Assembly: GCF_015706575.1 (NCBI RefSeq)
Contig: NW_024037074.1
Coordinates: 22,061,334 to 22,125,333 of the forward strand
DNA length: 64,000 nt
Reading direction: 5' to 3'
DNA from: Patiria miniata
Lineage: Eukaryota; Echinodermata; Asteroidea; Valvatida; Asterinidae
Each line of letters opens with the position of its first letter. The stretch's first letter is position 1. Positions 23,569 through 34,411 of this stretch are shown here, piece by piece. Position numbers and translations under genes: made by a program. Under the pieces are notes generated by a model. That model saw only the letters and a list, made by a program, of their open reading frames with translations. It had not been told where the DNA came from and made no database searches.

Positions 23569-23632
23569 CTGGATTCGAACCTGGTCCCCCAAGATCTATA
23601 AACAAACATCAACTCGGACATTGCTTGCCTTG
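23567..23632 (-). repeat. tRNA-like SINE head beside the palindrome
   Basis: The minus strand has a perfect B box GGTTCGAATCC and an A-box-like TGTCCGAGTTGATG at tRNA-like spacing. No complete acceptor stem is evident, so a SINE or tRNA-derived piece is preferred to a tRNA gene. It directly abuts the palindrome. Confidence 0.45.
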
Positions 23633-26600
23633 GCGCTGGTGAAAACCACTGGGTGAATGTAAGCCTGTGTTTACAGCTTTCCATTTTAAAAAGGGGGACA
23701 GGTGGGGGCAAAATTGAAAGTTAGCGTTGGTCACCACGTTTGCTTTGGTTCCACCGACCAAATCTAGACCGCAAGTTATCAATCCCTCCGAAGCAGGTGT
23801 ATTTTTGGCGTTGTCCTTTCGATGCAGGCATTTATTCTTCTCTTTGCACTGTCTGTTCCGCCGTGTGTCTGTCGTCCCATACATTAAGGTATTCAACTAC
23901 CGTTGTGCCCAATAATTCGCAATGTCAATTATTGACTCGGTGTCCTTGTGACACTCTGTCAGCGAGGTTGTACGATTGTGCAATTCCTGCTCTGGGACCG
24001 TTAGTATTGCTTCCGGGACAGCCGGGGAGGTAGCGATGATGCGTAGTGCTTTTTAGACCCCGGCCTGCTACCGGCTGATCAACGGCAGGGATTGCGGTGC
24101 GCCGGCTGTACTCAGTGTCGGATCTGGGGGGGGGGGGGCGTTCAACCGCTGACTAATGTTACGATACTAGTAAAATGTGGCCAAAAGAATAACTGGAATG
24201 CTCAGTTCATAAAAATGTATTCTCAAATTTCCTTAGAATGCTAGGAGAAAGCATCGTAGATTTCAATTGTTTTCATGTAAGCGTTCTTTCTCAAAGCCTT
24301 AGGTCATAATTATCAAAACCATACCAGGATAAGCAGGATCGGGGGAAGGACGGGGTTGTGTCCGAAGTCGCAAGGGTGTGAAGGAGCTCTGATGCGGCGG
24401 AGGCAAGTTATTGATGACTAACATGGATTGCTGATTGAGGAACATTTTCATTTTGCCATCGAGAGGCTTAAAATGGGCCTGCATTGCGGCTTGAACTTAA
24501 GGGAAGGGAAAGCTACGGCACTCCAAAACCCATCAACCCCATTTAATCGGACTAATCCCAGGAAAGCACACTGTCATTGTTGTTCCAGTGCAAAATACAT
24601 TTAGAATTTGAACAAAGCACGAAAGTGGCGGTAACAAAATCTAATATGAATTTTCATATTTTGGAGACATCAATTAATTTGTCTAACTTCTTAAACGAAT
24701 ATAGAAACAGAATTCAAACTCTCAGCTTGAAGAATGAAATGATTACCAATCATGTCATCATGTCATGTATGTACAAAGAGTAATCCTTTGTGTTTATTAA
24801 TGAGTCATCATTTTGATCAGCCGGACTTTTCTTATTTCGACTGCAAGTCACATATGCATGACGCAGAGTGCGACTTAAAATTGACATCAGTCTTGCAACT
24901 GTGTGTCGCATACACACTGTGGTTACTTTATTATTAAGGAACCCACGAAAGGCGGAAGGTCCCTGCCATGCCATACGGGACCCGAGACCTGCCCGGTGGG
25001 CCCCCATCATTGCAGGCTCTCACACGCGGTTGACGACTGGACCTTGTCATGATGTCACACGGAGTCCAGCCCCGCTAATATACGAGGCTACACCAAATTG
25101 AATAATGTGTCTGGTAAGATACAACCAGCGATTTATTGTCGGGCACTCGACACCGTATCTATGTTTGTGCTGAAGGTGGCCAAGAGACTGAGGAGAGGTC
25201 AATTTTGAGAAATGTGGCGGTTCATGTGGTTAACGTGCTCGAATGAAGCCATATTTAATCTTGACTGGTCAGCGTATTATGAATATCTTTTTTTTTTAAT
25301 TATAGAAAATATGGCATTGTGTTATTTGTACTAAAAAACCCAAAGGTTTCGTCATTTCGTTAGTTTTCCCTTTCGTTGGTTTCTCCCACCTGAACGGTTA
25401 ACTATTTCTTTATCGCCCGTTTCCTTGCGAGCTTCAGTGCCTGTACACTCCTGGAGAAGTCTTGGTTTCATTGATCGATTTCAAAATAACCGTCTATACC
25501 GAGACTTTACTACCAAGACATTGAAGGAGAACGAGGGCCTTTTCTTTTTCAATACTCAGGTTTGCTGAGGATGATGGCCGTGTAGATGCTGATTCGAAAT
25601 TCCTCAAAAAGTCGAGAGAATTCTGAGAATCATGTTGAAGCCTGCCGCCATGTTGAAATCTGCCCACAGTAGCTGTGGTTATCGGCAAAAGTACATGTCA
25701 AGGTTTCCAACAGAACAATATTCCTCAGATTCGCCTGTATCGGCTTACAGTGCCCAACTTGGCCCGCCACTCAAAGCCCCGATATTAAGAAAATTATGTG
25801 GATAAATGCACGAGTATTAAAGGTAAAATGGCGCAAAAAAAGAGCCCTTGTAATAATTATGCGGCCAATCAAAAGCCAAATGATACATGATTTGTATACA
25901 ACCGTGGACAAAATTCACTCGTTTTCCCCACTCTTTGTTCACGAGTTGACAAAAACTCGCAGTGACGTTAGCTGTATGCACTTATGAGATAGCGCTGTCA
26001 GCTTGCCGAGTCGGCCAGATAGCTCAAAACTTTGCGCCCATTGCCACGAAGTGTCGTGGCGATTTGTGGCTGCCTGCCTGTTTCCCCAAATCGATCGAGC
26101 GCTGCACGGCGGGGATGGCGAAGAACGCACCGGCCGCGCCAGCAAAGTGCAAAGGAAGTTGAGTGAATCCGTCAGCGCGACCGCGGGGTCCGGCGAGAAA
26201 CACACGTGGATACAGGAGGCAGGGGGTGAATATTTACCGTCTAGTCTGGGTCTGCAGGGGAAACTAGATGAATTAACGTGGTCATACATGATGAAAGCCC
26301 AATTTCAAAACCGAGCCGGAGTGATTACAACATTGTTGCGGGTTAAGAACCGTCACTAATTTGGCTTGCAGACTACGCGAAACCTACATCCACGTGAAAG
26401 ACCAAAAGCTAATTGACCTTAAGGGGGATGGACAGTGAATAAGAGAAAATAACAAAAGCCCCCGATGATTCTGATACGACGAGAAAACAAAATGGGCAAT
26501 AAGCCCATACAATCATGACCTACTTTTATTCATAACAATTAAGAATGATTTATAGCAGGGACGCCCATTTCAGGCATTTTCAATCAACATGGACAGTTTG

Positions 26601-27827
26601 TACTTGTCACACTTGTAAGCATTTTTTGTACCCGGATATCATTTTTGAAAATTAGCTTTGCGGCTGCAATTCTTCTAATCGATGGAATTAAAGAATACTT
26701 TTAATCTCTAGACAGATGCCTGAACAATACACGGTCGCAATTCGTTCATGAAGTATTCAAATCCGAAAAAAATAGTTTTCTTTTGCTTTCGGCACTGCTA
26801 GATTACGTGGGGTGAAATAGACACAGTCTCACGATCAAGTCTGATAATTTTATCCGAGTCCAACCCAAATGAAGATAGAGTCCAGGCCAGGTCCGAGTAC
26901 ACGTTGATCGAGTCCGGTTCAACTCTTGTTTACAAATGAGTCGAGTCTGAGAGTTGGTTTGATTAGCCTATGCTCGATGCTAGTGGTTCGATTAATTGCA
27001 TACCCTATCAAAAAAAGGTAACATACGGTACAAGTTCACATAAGCAAGGCGTAACAGGTGCTTACGGCCGGCCCGTCAGCTGGCCAGCCGTAGCAAATTC
27101 GAAAAGCATGGCGGTGGGTGGGGGCTTGACCACATTGGACACTAGGGGCGCTCTAGATCTTTTTTACTTTCTTTCTTAATTTATCTTCACGAATATCGTT
27201 TTTAAACTGTCGTCTTCACTATTTTGGTTTAATTTAACCCTCCCAAAAACAAAACAAATCCGCCATCTTTTTAGCGGGGAAGGGGGAGGGTTGGGGATTT
27301 TTGAAAAAAAAATTCGGGGGGGGTGGAGGACCTTGTTGGCAGTACCTCCCCCCACACCGATCAATTACGAAATGTCGCTTTACTTCATTCTCACTAAATA
27401 TTGGCTTTTTTTTAAATGATCTTTCAAAAAGCATCCATCGACTTCGACACACTATTTTCTATTCCGTAATGGCGTTGGCGTATGTTTCTTTTTTTTGGGG
27501 GGGAGGGACATTTGGCATGATACGCTTAACAAAATGTAGCTAAAACTCGGTAAAACTTTTTGAGAGCTTTACAGTTTTGATTTCATCGGTCACATTTATT
27601 ATTCACTGAGACAGTTGACGCCTTGTATAATTAATCCTATACAAATATTACTTAATTAACCATTCATTAAAATGAGGGACTTTAATTTATTTGTTCGAAG
27701 CAGGAAACAAGTGATCTTGGAATGCTGACTTGTTAGTCATGGACTATTTTTTTATAATTACGAAAACACAACATTGATACATGTACTTAAGTTTATAGTG
27801 GAAGCCTTTGGATATACAACTTTTATG
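23633..27827. other. Intergenic; one GC-rich patch, no confirmed gene
   Basis: Most is AT-rich and featureless. A G13 run follows CAGTGTCGGATCTG at about 24114-24140, a possible worn hAT-like end. At 25960-26360 there is a GC-rich patch open on both strands for about 116-118 codons, but no domain is recognised. Repeated GAGTCC words occur at 26840-26960. A homopolymer-rich segment lies at 27270-27350. Confidence 0.45.
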
Positions 27828-28333
27828 TACAAGGTGAGTAAAAAAAAACGAAACTCAAATGTCGGGACCATTGTTTTATTGCAGTTTTGCATGTAGCACT
27901 TTTAAAATCTAATATATGAAAGCCCAATTCATCATCTTTTTTTTAGTACAAGAATCATTCAAATCACTCATGTGCTTTTCAAGTTACGGAATTTTAAACA
28001 CAACCTCCGTTTTAAGGTTCTGTCCACGTATCACCAAAAAGGCGTGCGTTCTTTCAGCAAAACGAAAACAATTCACACATTCCTATGTGATTTGTTTTCG
28101 TTTTGTTGAAAGAACACTGAGCTTTTTTGCGATCCGTGGACAGAACCTTAAAACGGTGGTTGTGTTTAAAATTCCGTAACTTGAAAAGTACATGAATGAT
28201 TTGAATGATTCTTGTACTGAAAAAAGCTTAAGAATTGGCCTTTTATATCCTTGATTTTGAAAATTCTACATACAAAACTTCCCTAAAACAATGGTCCCAA
28301 CATTTGGGTTTCGTTTTTTTTACTCACCCTGTA
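27828..28333. mobile_element. Non-autonomous TA-target DNA transposon with long inverted repeats (copy 2)
   Basis: It starts TA-CAAGGTGAGTAAAAAAA and ends with the complement of CAGGGTGAGTAAAAAAA followed by TA. Nearly the whole 0.5 kb is one inverted repeat, and the centre (about 28045-28115) is itself a hairpin with GAAAGAAC and CAAAACGAAAAC pairing. The arms share words with the element at 19638-20341 (for example AAGCCCAATT, TTCAAATC.CTCATGT, ACTTTTC and GGAATTTT), so they belong to one family. It has no coding capacity. Classification as Tc1/mariner-type MITE is inferred from TA and end sequence. Confidence 0.8.
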
Positions 28334-29713
28334 CTTTTCGTTGCCTGCACTTGTCTTGAATTTAAAAACAAAAGTACGTCTCCCCTAATCTAGCAATTAC
28401 AGTTCTGTCTTTGCTCCTCTGATTATACAAGATCATCGTTGATTTGGACATGAAATAATAATCCAAGGTATGAATAAGTAATGGCGGGCTGAAGTGTCGG
28501 CTGCATGAAGGGGAGGCGGCTATGTGGCAGCGGCGCCGTTCTGTACGCCAGTACCGGTGGTAACGCTCGACTTGCGGGTTAATGGGGCGGGCAGGGAGAG
28601 GACAACAGCTACGGTTCGCTGTAACATCGTACAGTGCACGAACCGTGGTAGTAACGCGTGATCTGAAATCTTGAAGAGGCTGCTCAAAAAGTGCATTTGT
28701 TTCTTGCTTTCATATGGAAGAGCTAAGTTGAATTGAAGGGTCATGCTAAAATATAAAAGACGAAGAAAGAAGAATCCTTTATGAATATCGTGTCAGTTAA
28801 GAGAACGGGTTTAAAGATGGATTAAGAAAGGCATGTGCCTATATATCATGCAGATTTTCACCCACGAGCAAAAGGAACAGATATTGCAACCTTTTGGGGT
28901 AATAGAGCTTTGTGTCACACTTTATTTTGCCCCCAAACAAGTATACGAGTATTATATAACTCCATTGTTTCAGGGAATGTAAATAAGGAGGGTCATTATT
29001 TTTTCCCCATTGTACATGTGATGTCACCACAGACTTAGTACATGTTGTATACGATATGAAAAGATCATTTTGAGGCTATACCAATCAATTGATACTAATA
29101 TCCTTTAATTCAGTAGTTAGACGCTAAGGTGACTTCATAGTTGGTAGGGATAATCTTAATTGAGTATCAATGCATGTTTACGCATGGCCGTTTACAAAAA
29201 AACACGAAGTTAAAACGTCACAAACAGTTTAATTTTAAGTAATCACGGATTTCGTTAAAGGCTTTTTCAGTCCAATTTCTTTGCACATAATGTTTAAAAC
29301 TGGCTCGGGCTTCAAGAAGCAGAGGAGATAGACGATCACGTGCCGTCAACAGCTGCCGAGTCAACAGGCTTTCCCCCCTTCTTGCTTGTCCGTGCATACT
29401 CTCTAAATCCAAGAGAGTGAAACTGTTGAATGAATTTCACAACCGAAACCTACGTAATAGACTGTGTGTCTTACATTTACATGTCAAAGTACAGTGTCAT
29501 TTCTACCATTAAGAATGTAGACAGAATCAACCATGGTATTTGTGATAGTGTCAAGACAGTTTGGTATCGTAACCAATTTCTTGATTATGATGAGCTTGGC
29601 ACTCTTGGTGGACTGCTCAGGTCGTGTTGACAATCTTTAATTTCTGACGTTGTCTGGATTATCTGGGGGTCGTCCTTGAGTGTCGGGGTTATCCTGTTCG
29701 TGAACACGTTGTT
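28334..29713. other. Intergenic, nothing recognised
   Basis: A short GC-rich stretch lies at 28500-28620. No gene or repeat is supported; short frames here lack domains. Confidence 0.45.
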
Positions 29714-29887
29714 AGCTGTTTCGGTGACACACCGAAACAGCTCTTGTTTTCGTTAAGATTTTTTTTTTTCTTTTTTAGCTGTTTCGGTGACACACCGAAA
29801 CAGCTCTTGTTTTCGTTAAGATTTTTTTTTTTCTTTTTCTTTTTTTTTTTTTTCTTTTTGGCTTTTTCGCAATTTTGCGAAAAAGCC
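29714..29887. repeat. Three perfect 13-bp-stem hairpins with T-rich spacers
   Basis: AGCTGTTTCGGTG, loop ACA and its complement form a hairpin at 29714-29742, repeated exactly at 29777-29805 (63 bp period, each followed by CTCTTGTTTTCGTTAAG and T runs). A third, unrelated hairpin GGCTTTTTCGCAA-TT-complement is at 29860-29887. The CCGAAACAGCT word recurs at the end of every unit of the 31-35 kb array, linking this cluster to that element family. Confidence 0.85.
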
Positions 29888-29945
29888 TTTCTTTTTGTTC
29901 TGATTTTTTTTTTTTTTTTTTTTATTTCTTTTTGTCGCCAAAATG

Positions 29946-31181
29946 CCATAGACTTTGTACACGTTTTTTCTACACGCCACTTTTGGCATTAATCTTTGTC
30001 AGACATCATTCAAAGTTAGCATAAGCATAGTCCCTATAGCAAAGATGTGCCCCGAAGATTGACGTCATGGTGACGTCATCGACTAATTTATTATAGATTT
30101 TTGAATATTTAATTTTTCCCATAGACTTTGTACACGGAAATAAAAAAAAAATGTCGTTTTTCAAAGGGCATTTTTGACTCTTTGCCAGTAATTCATTTAC
30201 ACCAATCTTTGTCTAAGCAAAGACCCTAATTCAAACAACATTGTGTAATGATGACGTCATGATGACGTCATCCGGTGTTTATTTATGGGCAATTAAATTG
30301 TGACACTTTTAATATTTAAAAATGCATAAGAAATCAACAGTACGCGTCCGCCGCATTCTTTTGCTAACAAGTGGTAGAATAGGTTGAGGTCTTTATTTCA
30401 TTCAGTGTGTGTGAAATCACGCGACCCTTGCTTCCGGTCGTAAAAGGCCCAAACCGGAAGTGGCTTATTATTTGAAAGTGGTAATAGATATGAACTTGCT
30501 TTTAACGGTGCTAGTGTCTTAGCCGATAGTATTCTTCAAATCATCTACCGATGACGTCATGCAATTTTCGAGCGCCCTCTAGCGACAGGTTGAAAATTAA
30601 AAAAAATGTATTTTGAATAGATGTCTGTGGCGAAGTTTGTCGGAATCGCCTAAATATTGGTGTTTATGATGACCTTGACCCACTTAAGACGTGTGCGAAG
30701 TTTTAGGCGTATGACGTCATCAGACCGGAAGTTATAATGAAAAGACCCTTTTCCTTCTGAAAATTCCTGAAAAATCAACCATGGCAGTTTTTATATTTGT
30801 TTTTACTTTAATTGTCGATTTAAGGGTAGGTCTAAAACATTTCAAAGTTTTGAGGCAATAAGTGAACTCGGACATACCCTGCGCACGCTTAAAACTTCAG
30901 GTTGACAATACCTCTGCTTTAAAACATGCACTGGACGTCCACAATGTACATGTACATGCACGTACGTTGTACATACGCACATACATCGTTTGTCAGTCAG
31001 CCTGCAGCGCACGTGTGGCTGAGGTCAAATCCTGTCCACAGTGACCGTTTTAGCCGATTCTCGGCTAACTTTGACAGATTTTATGTTCATTCATGCGCAT
31101 AGTCAGGGATGTATTATTGATAAAAAAAATCATAATGCGGAAAAGCCCTGTGTTCTGTTGCAAACAGACATACAGCTCTAG
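29946..31181 (+). repeat. Diverged relative of the 31-35 kb array unit
   Basis: Two diverged monomers start with CCATAGACTTTGTACACG at 29946 and 30119 (173 bp apart). They carry TTTGGCA-like and TGACGTCA words in the same order as the 171 bp monomers further on. Six exact TGACGTCA octamers occur at 30060, 30071, 30252, 30263, 30552 and 30712. The segment ends at a hairpin (TCTGTT-GCA-AACAGA, 31154-31168) followed by CTAG at 31178-31181 and T, like the ends of the next four units. It is probably an older, degraded member of the same element. Confidence 0.55.
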
Positions 31182-32291
31182 TTTTTCTTTTTTTTTCTCC
31201 TTTTTCAGACTTTTTCTCCATAGGTTTAACACACGTTTCTTCTACCAGTCCACTTTGCCACTTTTTTAAATCCGATTGATTTCAGACTTAGTACATACTT
31301 GGACCACCACCCACAGATGGTCCTAGAAGAAATTTGTAATCATGACGTCATCAGGTGTCAGGTTACATCAAATTAAAGATGCATTTTTCCCCATATGTTT
31401 TGTACACGTTTTAAAACACACCAGTTTGGCATCTTCGTAAATCTGATCGACTTTAAACTTAATTCATACTTAGACCACCACCCACAGATGGTTCTAGACG
31501 AAATTCGTGATCGTGACGTCATCAAGTGTCAGGTTACGTCACATTAAAGATGCATTTTTCCCCATAGGGTTTGTACATGTATTAAAACGCTCCATTTCGG
31601 CACTTTCGTTAATCCGATCGACGTTACACTTGGTACACACTTAGACCACCACCCACAGATGGTCCAAAAAGAAAATTTGTGATCGTGGCGTCATCAGGTG
31701 TTCGGTTACGTCACATTAAAGATGCGTTTTTCCCCATATGTTTTGTACACGTTTTAAAACACTGCACTTTGGCACCTTCGTAAATCCGATCGACCACAGT
31801 CTTGATACATTTTTAGACCACCACCCAAAGATGGTCCTAGAAAAAATGCGCGATCGTGACGTCATCAGGTGTTGGGTTACATCACATTAAAAATGCATTT
31901 TTCCCCATAGGGTTTGTACACGTTTTAAAACACTCTACTTTGGCACTTTTGTAAATTATGCGATCGACGTTAGACCTGGTACACACTTAGACTACCACCC
32001 ACAGATGGTCCTAGAAGAAATTCGTGATCGTACCAATGCCGAGATGGGTTATAGATGAAAATTCATGTGATGTCATCATCAAATGTCATTTGACGTCCCT
32101 TAAAGGGGCATTTTGTTCTTCATAGGCCTATATTTACAGACCTATATGTTCGATTTGGTTATAACTTGACATGTACGTATAATGTGCTGTTATAGATGAC
32201 ATTTTTAGTGACGTCAATGATTGTTCATCACGTGCACAGAGTATTTTGAATATCCGAAACAGCTTGTGTTTGTCCACAAACACATCTCTAG
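31182..32291 (+). repeat. Array unit A: five 171-bp monomers plus hairpin/CTAG end
   Basis: It begins with a T-rich leader containing CTCCTTTTTCAGAC and CCATAGGTTTAACACACG. Five monomers of about 171 bp follow, the last cut short near 32030. Monomer landmarks are CCCCATAGGGTTTGTACACG, TTTGGCA, AAATCCGATCGAC, ACCACCACCCACAGATGG, GTGACGTCATCAGG and TTACGTCACATTAAAGATGC. After a 230 bp tail (ATAGGCCTATATTTACAGAC) the unit closes with CCGAAACAGCT, the hairpin TGTGTTTGT-CC-ACAAACACA (32265-32284) and CTAG (32288-32291) followed by T. No Rep/helicase coding is present. Confidence 0.85.
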
Positions 32292-33358
32292 TTTTTTCTT
32301 TTTTTTTTTTTTTTTCTCCTTTTTCAGACTTTTTCTCCATAGGTTTAACACACGTTTCTTCCACCAGTCCACTTTGCCACTTTTTCAAATCCGATTGATT
32401 CGAGACTTGATACATACTTAGACCACCACCCACAGATGGTCCTAGAAGAAATTTGTGACGGTGACGTCATCAGGTGTCGGGTTACGTCACATTAAAGATG
32501 CATTTTTCCCCATATGTTTTGTACACGTTTTAAAACACTCCAGTTTGGCATCTTCGTAAATCCGATCGACTTTAAACTTGATTCATACTTAGAACACCAC
32601 CCACAGATGGTTCTAGACGAAATTCGTGATCGTGACGTCATCAAGTGTCAGGTTACGTCACATTAAAGATGTATTTTTCCCCATAGGGTTTGTACATGTG
32701 TTAAAACGCTTCATTTCGGCACTATTGTAAATCCGATCGACGTTACACTTGGTACACACTTAGACCATTACCCACAAATGGTCCTTGAAGAAATTCGTGA
32801 TCGTGACGTCATCAGGTGTCACGTTACTTCACATTAAAGATGCACATTTTCCCCATATGTTTTGTTCACGTTTTAAAACACTCCACCTTGGCACCTTCAT
32901 AAATGCGATCGACCTCAGACTTAATACATACTTAGACCACCACCCAAAGATGGTCCTAGAAGAAATGTGTGATCGTGACGTCATCAGGTGTTGGGTTACG
33001 TCACATTAAAGATGCATTTTTCCCCATAGGGTTTTTTACACGTTTTAAAACATTCTACTTTGGCACTTTTGTAAATCCGATCCACGTTAGACTTGGTACA
33101 CACTTAGACTACCACCCACAGATGGTCCTAGAAGAAATTCGTGATTGTGACATCATCAGGTGTAAGGTTACTTCACATTAAAGATGCATTTTTCCCCGTA
33201 GGTTTTGTACACTGTTTTCTTCAAATCATACTTTGGCACTATATGTCTGATTGACTTTACAGATGACATTCGAAGTGACTTCATCAAGTGTTCATCATGT
33301 GCACAGAGTATTTTAAATATCCGAAACAGCTTGTGTTTGTCCACAAACACATTTCTAG
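32292..33358 (+). repeat. Array unit B: five 171-bp monomers plus hairpin/CTAG end
   Basis: Same T-rich leader as unit A. The CRE-type octamers lie at 32462, 32633, 32804 and 32976, giving a period of 171-172 bp; the fifth monomer has TGACATCA instead. The tail differs from unit A (TATGTCTGATTGACTTT, GAAGTGACTTCATCAAG) but closes with the identical hairpin (33332-33351) and CTAG at 33355-33358. Confidence 0.85.
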
Positions 33359-34411
33359 TTTTTCTTTTTTTTTTCAGACTTTTTCTCCATAGGTTTAACA
33401 CACGTTTCTTCAGCCAGTCCACTTTGCCACTTTTTTAAATCCGATCGATTTCAGACTTGGTACATACTTAGACCACCACCCACAGATGGTCCTAGAGGAA
33501 ATTTGTGACCATGACGTCATCAGGTGTCGGGTTACGTCACATTATAGATGCATTTTTCCCCATATGTTTTGTACACGTTTTAAAAGACTCCACTTGGGCC
33601 TCTTCGTCAATCCGATCGACCTCAGACTTGGTACATACTTAGACCACCACCCACAGATGGTTGTAGAAGAAATTCGTGACCGTGACGTCATCAGGTGTCG
33701 GGTTACGTCACATTATAGATGCATTTTCCCCCATATATTTTGTACACGTTTTAAAACACTCCACGTTGGCCTCTTGGTAAATCCGATCGACCTCAAACTT
33801 GATACATACTTAGATTATCACCCACAGATGGCCCTAGAAGAAATTCGTGACCGTGACATCCTCAGGTGTCAGGTTACGTCACATTAAAGATGCATTTTCC
33901 CCATAGGGTTTGTACACGTTTTCATAAAACACTCCACTTTGGCACTTTCATAAATTCGATGGATTACACTTGGCACACACTTAGACCATCACCCACAGAT
34001 GGTCCTAGAACAAATTTGTGATCGTGACGTCATCAGGTGTTGGTTTACGTCACATTAAAGATGCATTTTTCCCCGTAGGGTTTGTACACGTTTTAAAACA
34101 TTCTACTTTGGCACTTTGGTAAATCCGATCGACATTAGACTTGGCACACTTAGACTACCACCCACAGATGGTCCTAGAAAAAATTCGTGATCGTGACATC
34201 ATCAGGTGTAAGGTTACTTCACATTAAAGATGCATTTTCCCCATAGGTTTTGTACACGTTTTTCTTCAAACCATGTACTTTGGCACTGTATGTCTGATTG
34301 ACTTTTCACTTGGCAGATGACATTCGAAGTGACTTCATCAAGTGTTCATCACGTGCACAGAGTATTTCAAATATCCGAAACAGCTTGTGTTTGTCCACAA
34401 ACACATTTCTA
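33359..34411 (+). repeat. Array unit C: five 171-bp monomers plus hairpin end
   Basis: TGACGTCA lies at 33512, 33683 and 34025; two monomers carry TGACATC variants. Its tail is of the unit B type. Two consecutive monomers read CATTATAG instead of CATTAAAG, which removes a stop and leaves an open frame of 133 codons (33486-33887) with 57-residue repeats. The closing hairpin (34386-34405) is intact but the end reads CTAT instead of CTAG. Confidence 0.85.

Noticed and set aside
23466-23711. Similar peptides on both strands (DLPFG.SHACMVPVFSYDH) as a duplicated gene
   Set aside because: Explained entirely by the palindrome at 23463-23568, which reads the same on both strands.
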